Positions 9,223 through 17,419 of a stretch of 64,000 bases of DNA are shown here, one piece after another. Location of the stretch: NCBI GenBank assembly GCA_965267505.1, contig OZ254081.1, positions 2,728,001-2,792,000 on the forward strand, given 5' to 3'. Origin of the DNA: JANQHS01 sp965267505 (GTDB lineage Bacteria; Bacteroidota; Bacteroidia; Cytophagales; CCMP332). The notes below the pieces were generated by a model. It was not told the DNA's origin. It saw only the letters and a program-made list of their open reading frames with translations, and searched no databases. Both the position numbers and the translations under genes were made by a program. Each line of letters opens with the position of its first letter. Positions within the stretch are counted from its first letter, which is position 1.

Positions 9223-10624
9223 GGCTCTATTATTCATAGGGATAATTATTTGGTCTTTAAAGGGATATGGTCAAGCTGAATCAATTGAGCAGGTTCTTGA
9301 ATTTGATCAATTCCTGGATATAGTCAAGGAACATCACCCTCTTGCGGTTGCGGCCAATCTTCAAATAGAACGAGGTTATGCGGTGCAGCAAAGGTCAAGG
9401 GGGGCCTTTGACCCTAAGGTTTATGCGGGTTATCGGGGCAAGGAATTTAGAGGGGTCAACTATTATGACATTGGAGGGGCAGGATTAAAGATCCCTACAT
9501 GGTATGGAATTGAGGTTCAGGCTGGTTTTGAGGACAATTCAGGATTGTTTGTCAACCGAGAAAGATTTACACCTGCTGATGGGCTAACCAATGCAGGACT
9601 TTCTGTTACGCTTGGGCAGGGACTATTCATAGACAAGAGAAGAGCTGAGTTCCAAAAGGCCCAAATTTATCTTGTTGTCAGCGACCAAGAAAGAAGGCAA
9701 ATGCTTAATGAATTGCTCTTCGATGCGGGGAAGGCTTATTGGGATTGGTTTGAGGCATACAGCGACCTATTGGTATATCAGGAAGCTCTTGAGATCGCTT
9801 CTGTAAGACTTGAGGCAGTAAAGCAAAGCGCGACTTTCGGAGACAGACCTTCAATTGATACGCTTGAAGCCGGAATCCAGGTTCAGAACAGACAGCTCTT
9901 GCTTCAGGAAACCCAGCTGAAATTCAAGAATGCAACTGAATACCTTTCTATTTTCATTTGGTCGGAGGGTGAGATACCCTTGGAATTAGATGAAAATGCA
10001 ATTCCAATTTCATTTGAAACAGCCGTGGATCAAATTGATCGGATCAATCAATGGAGAGAGCCAGATTCGGTCGTTGCAACGCATCCAAAGATCCTCGCTT
10101 TCACAGGCAAGATCGAACAAATGAAAGTTGAAAGAAGGTTAAAAAGAGAAATGTTAAAACCTGTGATCAACCTGAAATACAATGCTCTTACCGGTTCTCA
10201 GATTGCAAATCTGCCTGAGGATCTCGGAAATGAAAACTACATGGTTGGTGTCCAATTCCAAATGCCCATATTTTTAAGAAAGGAAAGGGGAGACCTCAAG
10301 TTAGCGGGAATACACATCGACCAAGCTTTAAACGAGCTAAATTTTGGAAGGAAGAAACTGGGATTTCAGGTAATTGCGGCTAGGAACAAAATTGAAACCA
10401 CAAAGGATCAGGTGGAGTTGTTTTCCCAAACTGTGCTGGACTCTCAGGGTTTATTGGATGGGGAGCGAGAAAAATTCAATGCTGGTGAGAGCTCCCTTTT
10501 CCTGGTAAATGCTCGCGAGTTAAGGTATATAAATGCAAGAATTAAACTGATCGGGTTGGTGGCAAAGAATAGAAAGGCTAGCCTAGAAGAGGAGTTTTTC
10601 TCGGGTTCCTTATTTCTAAATTAA
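9215..10624 (+). CDS. TolC-family outer membrane efflux protein
   Basis: A 469-residue protein with a signal peptide ending near residue 20 (GYGQ). Two outer-membrane efflux repeats follow, each rich in long amphipathic helices; FDPKVYAGYRGKEF near 57-70 fits the first beta strands. It would form the channel through the outer membrane and periplasm for the exporter. It ends convergently against the yitT-like gene with a four-base overlap of the stop codons. Confidence 0.9.
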   Translation: MNKALLFIGIIIWSLKGYGQAESIEQVLEFDQFLDIVKEHHPLAVAANLQIERGYAVQQRSRGAFDPKVYAGYRGKEFRGVNYYDIGGAGLKIPTWYGIEVQAGFEDNSGLFVNRERFTPADGLTNAGLSVTLGQGLFIDKRRAEFQKAQIYLVVSDQERRQMLNELLFDAGKAYWDWFEAYSDLLVYQEALEIASVRLEAVKQSATFGDRPSIDTLEAGIQVQNRQLLLQETQLKFKNATEYLSIFIWSEGEIPLELDENAIPISFETAVDQIDRINQWREPDSVVATHPKILAFTGKIEQMKVERRLKREMLKPVINLKYNALTGSQIANLPEDLGNENYMVGVQFQMPIFLRKERGDLKLAGIHIDQALNELNFGRKKLGFQVIAARNKIETTKDQVELFSQTVLDSQGLLDGEREKFNAGESSLFLVNARELRYINARIKLIGLVAKNRKASLEEEFFSGSLFLN

Positions 10625-11499
10625 CCTTTAAGATATCGCCTTAAAACTCCCCCTTTCACATTATTTACATCATACTCCACTACAAAGGCCTGCTTGTCGA
10701 TTTGATCGATCAATTTATGAACCTTCATAAGGTCGATTCTATTTATCACTGAATGAAGAATCTGGCTATCTTCATTTGAATCGTTCTTTCCAAAGCCTCC
10801 CATCCCTTTGTAGATAGTAATGCCAGCTCCTAGATTTTCAATTATGGATTTTCGAATATCATCGGGGTTTTTTGAGACGACCATGATTCCTATGAAGTCC
10901 TCAAATCCTTCAATAATGAAATCTGTAACCTTTGCAGTAACTGAATAAGCAAGTATTGAATACAAAGCCGTTTCAAGGGAGGCTAGGATTGCGATAAAGG
11001 AAAATAAAATCACATTAAAGCCCAGAATTGTTTTTCCAATGCTATAGCCAAACTTCTGATTGAAGTAAACCCCCAAGATCTCCGAAGCGTCCAAAACGGC
11101 CCCGTTTCTTAAAGAGATTCCAATTCCCATCCCTAAAAACAAACCTCCAAATATTGAAATAAGGAGCTTGTCTTCTGTGACCCGTTCGAAATTCTCAAAA
11201 TATATGACGGCTGCCAGGGAAACAATGCTAACGAGCGATCTCCAGAATAATTTCTTGGAAACCTTAAAGTATGCCAGAAGCAAAAGAGGGATGCTAAGAA
11301 GTACCAGCAGTATGGAGAATTCTAAATCCAGGAATAAATTTCCCATGATTGCCACGCCTGTTACCCCTCCATCTATAAAGCCATTGGGTAATAGAAAGGC
11401 TTTCAGCCCCAAGCTTGCCAAAAAAATACCTACTGCTATCTGGACAATCCCTTTTAAGTTGGACAATAGTCCTGTGTTATTTGACGAGTTGAGGTTCAT
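10621..11499 (-). CDS. YitT family membrane protein (YitT_membrane + DUF2179)
   Basis: A 292-residue protein: five or six membrane helices in residues 1-205, starting with GIVQIAVGIFLASLGLKAFLLPNGFIDGGVTG, then a soluble C-terminal DUF2179 domain ending VEYDVNNVKGGVLRRYLKG. Such proteins are widespread, and their substrate or signal is unknown. The start (ATG, 11499) lies inside the end of the upstream fic gene with a 23-base overlap, so the two are co-transcribed and probably coupled. Confidence 0.88.
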   Translation of the reverse strand: MNLNSSNNTGLLSNLKGIVQIAVGIFLASLGLKAFLLPNGFIDGGVTGVAIMGNLFLDLEFSILLVLLSIPLLLLAYFKVSKKLFWRSLVSIVSLAAVIYFENFERVTEDKLLISIFGGLFLGMGIGISLRNGAVLDASEILGVYFNQKFGYSIGKTILGFNVILFSFIAILASLETALYSILAYSVTAKVTDFIIEGFEDFIGIMVVSKNPDDIRKSIIENLGAGITIYKGMGGFGKNDSNEDSQILHSVINRIDLMKVHKLIDQIDKQAFVVEYDVNNVKGGVLRRYLKG

Positions 11500-12268
11500 T
11501 TTTTTTCAATTCTTTTACGGACCTATACAGAAGCCTTACATTTTTGAGCAACCTTTCAATTTCCTGCTCAAAGAATGCTTCGGTGAAATCATTCCATTGT
11601 CCAGGGTTTTTTTCCAGATGAAGGAAACTATTCTGAAGGGCCCTTATGTAGTCTTTTTTTTCATTGCCTGTATTGATAAAGATTGGGGGATAAAGAGAAT
11701 GCATCAACATCCAGTTTTTTCCTATCCGCGCCACTCTACCGTTTGAGTCTACAAATGGATGGATCCGGATCATTTCATGATGGAAGTATATTGCTTTAAG
11801 TATTGGATGGGGAAAATGGTTTAAACGATAAAAAAGCTCCTCCATTAAGCTGGGAACATAGGAGGAATGAGGACACAGGATCGGTCCAATTTGGACCTCT
11901 GTTCGACGATAATGATTGGGATGCTCTGAATGTGCTTCAGGAGAAATGAGTTTGAACAGTCGAAACAATTGAAGTTGATTGGTAAAGTTTACATTGTTAC
12001 GTATTTCTCCTGTAATGTAGATTAAGGCCTTTTGGAGATTCTTGAGGTATTCGTTTACCTCTTCGGGTGTTTGAGCCTCTAATTGAGCATTTTTTATTCC
12101 TAGTTGCTCTTTGAATGAATTTATACCTTGAAGAAAGGCATTCAGGAGATCATCAGCATGGTGTTCCCTGCTGAAAATGATCAATCTGTAAATATTTCTC
12201 AGCTCAGTTTCAAGAACTTCAATGCTTGTAAAGTTTACCTTTATTTTTCTTGGATCGAGTACGAGCAT
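11477..12268 (-). CDS. Fic domain protein, probable AMP-transferase
   Basis: A 263-residue protein whose Fic motif HPFVDSNGRVAR starts at His170. The canonical form is HPFx(D/E)GNGRxxR, so Ser replaces the first Gly of the anion-binding loop. The flap strand precursor RRTEVQIGPI at about 121-130 is present. Fic enzymes transfer AMP, or occasionally other nucleotides, to Ser/Thr/Tyr hydroxyls of target proteins. I see no clear (S/T)xxxE(G/N) inhibitory helix, but this is hard to exclude by eye. It shares a transcript with the yitT-like gene. Confidence 0.85.
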   Translation of the reverse strand: MLVLDPRKIKVNFTSIEVLETELRNIYRLIIFSREHHADDLLNAFLQGINSFKEQLGIKNAQLEAQTPEEVNEYLKNLQKALIYITGEIRNNVNFTNQLQLFRLFKLISPEAHSEHPNHYRRTEVQIGPILCPHSSYVPSLMEELFYRLNHFPHPILKAIYFHHEMIRIHPFVDSNGRVARIGKNWMLMHSLYPPIFINTGNEKKDYIRALQNSFLHLEKNPGQWNDFTEAFFEQEIERLLKNVRLLYRSVKELKKNEPQLVK

Positions 12269-12345
12269 GCCTCAAGGTTTAGTGAATGGATGAGCAATGA
12301 GCTCACCCCCCTTATTTAAAATTAATGCCGCAGGAGATTAACGGA

Positions 12346-12498
12346 TCAGGAGAGACTTAGACTAGCCTTCGACCCCTTGGTATTTAATAACCCACTTTCA
12401 AGATCTTTGATCCTCCTCGAATCAGACAAAATCTTTTCCCATCTCATCAAAGAGTCTCCAAGCATCTCAAGTTGTTTCTTATATTCTTTTGAGTTCAT
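12346..12498 (-). CDS. possible 50-residue small protein
   Basis: An open frame on the minus strand starts with ATG at 12498 (MNSKEYKKQLEML) and reads through a highly charged, helix-prone sequence (LMRWEKILSDSRRIKDLESG). It ends in TGA. A second short frame at 12479-12589 (METQKWIGSGSQRIVML, 36 residues) overlaps its start in another phase, a layout seen in coupled small genes. No recognisable family and no strong ribosome binding site. Either may be a chance frame in the 339-base stretch between fic and the next gene. Confidence 0.3.
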   Translation of the reverse strand: MNSKEYKKQLEMLGDSLMRWEKILSDSRRIKDLESGLLNTKGSKASLSLS

Positions 12499-12607
12499 CT
12501 GATAGGAATTTTAGTAAGTGAATCCGATTGGCAAGGGCCAGCATAACTATTCGCTGGCTACCTGAACCAATCCATTTTTGAGTCTCCATTTTGGAGATCA
12601 ATAATTT

Positions 12608-12925
12608 TTAATAATTCTCAGCTACAAGTTCTGCAGATCCGGAATTGGAATCTTCTTTCTTCCTTACCTTGATCTGAACAGGACAATACACTTCGACATC
12701 ATAGTCGTCAGAGAATTCTGAAAAGAACTCTTGTATTTCTTCCATATTGGCTGAAAGCAATTTGATCCTGTTTGAGATATGCTCAAGATCTTCCTGATAC
12801 CTGGAATAATGAGCAAGATCCATGAGCTTGAAAAAATTCATCTTCTCTTTGATCATCTTGGTCAAAAGCTCTTTCGCCTGTGTAGGTGAGTAGGTTGTAT
12901 CGATGAGTTTGAATTCGTGTTCCAT
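12608..12925 (-). CDS. hypothetical protein, 105 residues
   Basis: A small, probably cytoplasmic, alpha-helical protein (EHEFKLIDTTYSPTQAKELL, then a coiled-coil-like HISNRIKLLSANMEEIQEFF) with a beta-rich acidic segment DDYDVEVYCPVQIKVRKKE near the end. I do not recognise a family. It is read divergently from the LysR gene, 81 bases away, so it could be a target of that regulator. The frame has ordinary codon use and a clear ATG. Confidence 0.65.
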   Translation of the reverse strand: MEHEFKLIDTTYSPTQAKELLTKMIKEKMNFFKLMDLAHYSRYQEDLEHISNRIKLLSANMEEIQEFFSEFSDDYDVEVYCPVQIKVRKKEDSNSGSAELVAENY

Positions 12926-12981
12926 GCTTCTTTTTTTTACAAAGTTGTGAAGAAAGAATCATTAATTTATATTTATATTTA

Positions 12982-12996
12982 TTATGAAAATCATAA
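12982..12996. promoter_or_regulatory. putative LysR-type operator
   Basis: The perfect inverted repeat TTATGA-AAA-TCATAA contains a T-N11-A core (TATGAAAATCATA), the shape bound by LysR-type regulators. It sits 10 bases before the ATG of the LysR gene in an AT-rich divergent gap, so autoregulation and control of the 12608-12925 gene are plausible. Pattern-based inference. Confidence 0.5.
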
Positions 12997-13006
12997 ATAT
13001 TAGTTA

Positions 13007-13933
13007 ATGAATTTTACTTTGCATCAACTGAGGATCTTCCAAAAGGTCACGGAAAAACAGAGTATAACCAAGGCCTCTGAAGAATTACATCTTACTCAAC
13101 CGGCTATTTCAATTCAATTGAAAAACCTTCAGGATCAATTTGAAATTCCTTTAGTGGAAATAGTCGGAAGAAAGCTCCATGTAACTGATTTTGGAAGGGA
13201 ATTGGCTGATAGGGCAGCCTTGATTTTGAGTGAGGTGGACGAATTGGAGGCCAGCAAAATGGCTCATTTGGGTTATGTATCGGGTAAGCTGACAATATCT
13301 ACGGTAAGCACGGCAAAATATGTTATGCCTTATTTTCTTGATGAATTCCTTAAGCAATACCCTGGCATAGAACTTCACATGGACGTGACCAATAAGGGGA
13401 GGGTAATAGAAGATTTGGATTCAAATCGGGTAGATTTTTCTATGGTCTCAGTTCTCCCTCCAAGGATCAAATTGGAGAGTCTGGGCTTGATGGAAAATAA
13501 ACTATTTCTAGTAGGATCACCAGGATACCTAAGTTCATCTGCTCCAAAGGAGCTCAAAGAGAACCACGGCATTTCCTGGATTTTTAGGGAGAATGGATCG
13601 GCCACCCGACAAGCCATGGAGGCTTTTTTGAACAAAAAAGGAATTGAACCAAAAAAGAGCCTGATTCTAACTTCGAATGAAGCCGTAAAGCAGGCACTGA
13701 TTGCCGGTCTGGGAATTTCGATTATGCCCTTGATCGGAATAAGAAACGAGATCCAAAATGGGGAACTTCAGATTTTTCCTGTAAAGGGTTTGCCTATAAA
13801 AACAGAATGGAATATCGTTTGGTTAAAAGACAAACATTTAAGTCCGGCTTCAACGGCCTATTTAGAATTTCTAAGCAAGGAAAGAGAGGGGATTATTGAA
13901 AAGCATTTTGCCTGGAGCAGGGAGTATAGGTAA
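13007..13933 (+). CDS. LysR family transcriptional regulator
   Basis: A 308-residue regulator of standard length. The N-terminal winged HTH is MNFTLHQLRIFQKVTEKQSI, then TKASEELHLTQPAISIQLKNL (about 1-42 and beyond). A linker helix and a periplasmic-binding-protein-like effector domain follow (about 90-300; GKLTISTVSTAKYVMP marks its start). The layout resembles CbbR/CysB-like members, but the effector is unknown. The adjacent inverted repeat at 12982-12996 probably mediates autoregulation. It converges with the O-methyltransferase, whose stop begins directly after this gene. Confidence 0.92.
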   Translation: MNFTLHQLRIFQKVTEKQSITKASEELHLTQPAISIQLKNLQDQFEIPLVEIVGRKLHVTDFGRELADRAALILSEVDELEASKMAHLGYVSGKLTISTVSTAKYVMPYFLDEFLKQYPGIELHMDVTNKGRVIEDLDSNRVDFSMVSVLPPRIKLESLGLMENKLFLVGSPGYLSSSAPKELKENHGISWIFRENGSATRQAMEAFLNKKGIEPKKSLILTSNEAVKQALIAGLGISIMPLIGIRNEIQNGELQIFPVKGLPIKTEWNIVWLKDKHLSPASTAYLEFLSKEREGIIEKHFAWSREYR

Positions 13934-14707
13934 TTAGGTCTTGAGTATAAAATGTTGTTTTGGCTGATTGTATCTGAAGATCAATACACCAAAATGAAAA
14001 AAGTCCAGGCTTAACGGAACCCTTTCATCTGCCTTGATCTCACTCCAAGCTTTTGCCATTCCTTTCGACCAATAAATATCATCAAGTACCAGAATGCAGT
14101 CCTGCCGGGCTTTTTCGACAATTAGCTCAAAGTATTTTTTTGTCCCATCGTATGAATGATCGCCGTCCAAATAAATGAACCAGGGGTTTTTAATTTCATT
14201 AAGTATTTGAGGTAGCAGATCTAAAAATGTTCCTAGTCGAAAATCGGGCTTGATCCCTTCTGAATTTGAGCCAACTTCCAATGCTTTTAGGAAGAGCCCC
14301 CTGTTACCTTCAACCGATATCACGGGATATTTGATAGCATCCTGAAAGTAGAAAGTGCTTACTCCCAGACAGGTTCCCAACTCTACAACAGATTTGGGTT
14401 TTAGGAAAGATATCATCCTATTGAGAATCTTAAGCTGTTTTCCAGAACCAAGGCTTTTTGAAGCATAATTACTGACGGTTCTTTTTTGATCTCCTCCGGT
14501 TCCATGATCCTGGCCTTGAATCTGGGAATTGTCTGAAAGGAATCTCTTTCTCAATGATTCAGGAAAAACGGGCCCTACCTTGTTTCCCTTGTTTTTTATT
14601 ACCTCCTTGTACCAGGAAAAAAGGAATGGGGAATGAAGTGCATGCTCATTTTTTGCTTTTAAGGAATGGTTTAAATAGGAAAAAACCCTGAAGAAAGGAT
14701 CACCCAC
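13934..14707 (-). CDS. class I SAM-dependent O-methyltransferase (Methyltransf_24-like)
   Basis: A 257-residue protein. Motif I is SVVELGTCLGVSTFYF, followed by VISVEGNRGLFLKA; the acidic metal- or substrate-site region is WFIYLDGDHSYDGTKKYFEL and the downstream loop ILVLDDIYWSKGM. These fit the cation-dependent O-methyltransferase fold. It starts with GTG that overlaps the stop of apaG by one base, so the two are translated together. The substrate is unknown. Confidence 0.82.
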   Translation of the reverse strand: MGDPFFRVFSYLNHSLKAKNEHALHSPFLFSWYKEVIKNKGNKVGPVFPESLRKRFLSDNSQIQGQDHGTGGDQKRTVSNYASKSLGSGKQLKILNRMISFLKPKSVVELGTCLGVSTFYFQDAIKYPVISVEGNRGLFLKALEVGSNSEGIKPDFRLGTFLDLLPQILNEIKNPWFIYLDGDHSYDGTKKYFELIVEKARQDCILVLDDIYWSKGMAKAWSEIKADERVPLSLDFFHFGVLIFRYNQPKQHFILKT

Positions 14708-15093
14708 TAATTGAGGCGAAAAGGAACAACCATTGTGAATTCAGGAATATCCACCTCGATCATTTTTCCATCCACAACTCTCTCCATGACATAGGAGCCC
14801 AGCATCTTTCCAATCCCTGATTTCAAATTGCAACCTGAAACATATTCATGAGATTGCCCGGGTTCCAATACAGGTTTTTGCCCAACAACACCTTCGCCTT
14901 CAACTTCCTTTACTGTATTGTTGGCATCATAGATGTGCCATTTTCTGCGGAGTAATTGCAGGGTGTAATTGCTGTGATTTTCAATTCTGACCTTGTAGGT
15001 AAAGACATAATGGAACTGTACCGGGCTGGAATACTCCGGTTTATAATGGGTCTTCACCATTATCTTAACTCCATGTGTGGTAGCCGTTACCAT
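14707..15093 (-). CDS. apaG: ApaG domain protein
   Basis: A compact beta-rich protein of 128 residues (from the ATG at 15093; upstream in-frame ATGs at 15099 and 15102 are also possible). The family core is visible: FTYKVRIENHSNYTLQLLRR, then KWHIYDANN, EVEGEGVVGQKPVLEPGQ, YVSGCNLKSGIGKMLGSYVM. ApaG was linked to cobalt/magnesium phenotypes in enterobacteria. The fold is fibronectin-like and related domains bind partners or nucleotides. The gene is co-transcribed with the O-methyltransferase. Confidence 0.93.
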   Translation of the reverse strand: MVTATTHGVKIMVKTHYKPEYSSPVQFHYVFTYKVRIENHSNYTLQLLRRKWHIYDANNTVKEVEGEGVVGQKPVLEPGQSHEYVSGCNLKSGIGKMLGSYVMERVVDGKMIEVDIPEFTMVVPFRLN

Positions 15094-15221
15094 TTTCATC
15101 ATTCTACATTCAATAACGACTAAATGTAAGGGAAAGTTGAAATCATATGCAAATAATAGCCATTCGATTTATCCATAAGGGGTGTAAGCGTGATATTTGG
15201 AGTTCAATTCAATAATAAGGC

Positions 15222-16055
15222 ATGGCCAAAACTATCGATTGTTTCATTTTTTTCAATGAGCTGGATCTTCTGGAAATAAGGCTCCATGAGTTGGACGGAG
15301 TAGTAGACGAATTTATGTTGATCGAGGGAACAAGGACCCATCAGAATAAATCAAAGCCTCTCTTCTTTGAAAAGGCAAAGGATAAGTTCTCAGACTTCCT
15401 CCCAAAGATCAATCATGTAGTAGTGGATAAATGGCCTGGGTTCTTTTTCAACTTTCGTAAAAAGGGTTCGCACTTCTATGAAAACTGGCAGAGAGAATTT
15501 CCACTGAAAACGGTAAAATCGTACCCAGAGGATACCAATGTAATTTTTTCCGATGTGGATGAGATACCAAAAGCGAGTGAGGTTGAGAAACATAAGGACA
15601 CCGAAGAGATCAAGATTTTTGAGCAGCGTTATTACAACTATTGGCTGAATAACATCTGCACCTTTTATGATACCAATGGGAGAGATCTGGCCGCTCAGAA
15701 AAATAAAAATGGACTGGGATTCTGGAGGGGTTCAGTGATGGTTCCTAGGAAGAGAATTAAGACCATGAATAAAACCCGATTGTTTCGGGATCTCCAAGAA
15801 GGTCCCATTAAGGTGATCGAGGATGGAGGATGGCATTTTAGCTATATAGGAAACGCAGAAAGGGTAAAAAAGAAACTGCAGTCCTATGCTCATAAAGAAT
15901 ATGACGCTTCCCTTGAGGAGATCGCCGAAATGATGAAGCATGGCACATCGGTCATTCCCAATGAAGACACCCTTTTTGAGATCAGGAAGCCGGATTCAAC
16001 ATTACCAAAGTACGTTCTGGAAAATCAGGAAAAGTTCAAGCATATACTTGCCTGA
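15222..16055 (+). CDS. glycosyltransferase family 17 protein
   Basis: A 277-residue cytoplasmic protein with the features of GT17, the family of eukaryotic beta-1,4-mannosyl-glycoprotein N-acetylglucosaminyltransferase III and bacterial relatives. Visible are FMLIEGTRTHQNKSKPLFFE (31-50), a DxD-type metal site FSDVDEIPK (DVDE at 111-114) and GGWHFSYIGNAERVKKKLQS toward the end. The bacterial acceptor is unknown; cell-surface glycans are likely. The neighbours read in other directions and form no polysaccharide cluster. Confidence 0.85.
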   Translation: MAKTIDCFIFFNELDLLEIRLHELDGVVDEFMLIEGTRTHQNKSKPLFFEKAKDKFSDFLPKINHVVVDKWPGFFFNFRKKGSHFYENWQREFPLKTVKSYPEDTNVIFSDVDEIPKASEVEKHKDTEEIKIFEQRYYNYWLNNICTFYDTNGRDLAAQKNKNGLGFWRGSVMVPRKRIKTMNKTRLFRDLQEGPIKVIEDGGWHFSYIGNAERVKKKLQSYAHKEYDASLEEIAEMMKHGTSVIPNEDTLFEIRKPDSTLPKYVLENQEKFKHILA

Positions 16056-16649
16056 TCACCTTCCAAGCATACACTGAAAAGTCTTTTGAAAGGAAGAGGA
16101 GGCTACTTCCTGAACATCCTGTTCAACTGAACCTTCCTTATGGAATATCCTGAGCTTTTGGAGCTTGTGGTGTGAAAATCTTTTTAAGGCTTCCTTATCC
16201 TTTAGTTTGATTAGAAACTGTGCTTGGCTCTCACAATTCTTAGAAATAATGTTCTGAAGTTTAACATCATGGTTTCCTTCAAAAGTAAACACTCCCATTT
16301 CTCCTTCTTCAAAGCAAATTTTTTCCCCAACCAATTGTATATCTAGTAACAAGTGTTCCACATCTTGAACCATAAAAACCTCAAAGCCAATATCATCGGT
16401 TGTTTCTCCAATGAAAACTGTATTAATAGAAACTTTTACTTTTCCTGACAATACAGATTTGTCCTCTATGTATCCAACATAATCCTCACAATTCTCCGAA
16501 ATATCTGGAGTTAGGTTTTCAGCATATTGCCAGGTCCCGTCTTTAAATAAGAGAACCTTTTTTCCATCAGAGGTGGTGGCTGTTTGTTGAGCAAACAGAA
16601 TTGCCGGAAAAAGAAATACTACTATGGTAGATAAAACTAAGCGCATCAT
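16056..16649 (-). CDS. secreted DUF3157-like protein
   Basis: A 197-residue protein with a signal peptide ending at about residue 20 (LFAQ). An ATTSDGKKVLLFKDGTWQYAE motif follows, typical of a family of exported Bacteroidota proteins (DUF3157-like). Three or four cysteines are scattered through the mature part. Function unknown. The stop abuts the convergent GT17 gene with no gap. Confidence 0.65.
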   Translation of the reverse strand: MMRLVLSTIVVFLFPAILFAQQTATTSDGKKVLLFKDGTWQYAENLTPDISENCEDYVGYIEDKSVLSGKVKVSINTVFIGETTDDIGFEVFMVQDVEHLLLDIQLVGEKICFEEGEMGVFTFEGNHDVKLQNIISKNCESQAQFLIKLKDKEALKRFSHHKLQKLRIFHKEGSVEQDVQEVASSSFQKTFQCMLGR

Positions 16650-16741
16650 TTTTAGCGTTTTTAGGTGACTATTCCATTGGATGCGTATCTGTTCAAAAGT
16701 AGTTGATTATTTGGTTAATTGGCATCTGAAATTAAATCCTT

Positions 16742-17419
16742 ATGGCTGAGGTCAAAATCGAAGAATCATGGAAAAAAGCTCTTGAGCAAGAATTTGAAAA
16801 AGGCTACTTCAAGGGACTCACTGACTTTGTCAGATCGGAATACAAAGATCATAAAGTCTTTCCTCCTCCCTCCACAATTTTTAATGCCTTTGACCATTGC
16901 CCCTTTGAGAGGGTCAAAGTTGTGCTCCTGGGACAAGATCCTTATCATGGTGAGAATCAAGCCAATGGTTTATGTTTCTCAGTAAACTCAGGAGTAAAAC
17001 ACCCGCCCTCGCTCCAAAACATTTTTAAAGAATTGAATTCTGACCTTGGCCTTTCACCACCGGAAAGCGGTGACCTAAGTGAATGGTCAGCTAGGGGTGT
17101 ATTGTTGCTGAACGCAACCTTAACAGTAAGAGCACATCAACCCGGGTCTCATCAAGGAAAAGGTTGGGAAGAATTCACAGACTCTGTAATTGAGAAGCTT
17201 TCGGAAGAAAGGTCCAATCTTGTATTTATTCTTTGGGGAGCTTATGCCCAAAGGAAGGGGGAGGTGATCGATAGAAATCGACATCATGTGATCCAGAGTC
17301 CACATCCATCGCCTTTTTCTGCTAATCGTGGTTTTTTCGGGTCAAAACCTTTCTCTAAATGCAATTCCTTTCTTGAATCAAATGGAATTGAAGCCATTGA
17401 TTGGAGTCTTACTCTATAA
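16742..17419 (+). CDS. ung: uracil-DNA glycosylase, family 1
   Basis: A 225-residue enzyme that removes uracil from DNA, starting base excision repair. Both active-site loops are intact: the water-activating GQDPYHGENQANGLCFSV at about 64-81 (Asp66) and the DNA-intercalating HPSPFSANRGFFGSKPFS near 188-205. LVFILWGAYAQRKG supplies the uracil-recognition region. Length and motifs are those of the Ung family. It converges with lepB, with an 11-base overlap of the ends. Confidence 0.97.
   Translation: MAEVKIEESWKKALEQEFEKGYFKGLTDFVRSEYKDHKVFPPPSTIFNAFDHCPFERVKVVLLGQDPYHGENQANGLCFSVNSGVKHPPSLQNIFKELNSDLGLSPPESGDLSEWSARGVLLLNATLTVRAHQPGSHQGKGWEEFTDSVIEKLSEERSNLVFILWGAYAQRKGEVIDRNRHHVIQSPHPSPFSANRGFFGSKPFSKCNSFLESNGIEAIDWSLTL

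Noticed and set aside
11168..11746. 192-codon plus-strand frame opposite yitT and fic
   Set aside because: Antisense to two well-supported genes, and the translation resembles no protein family.
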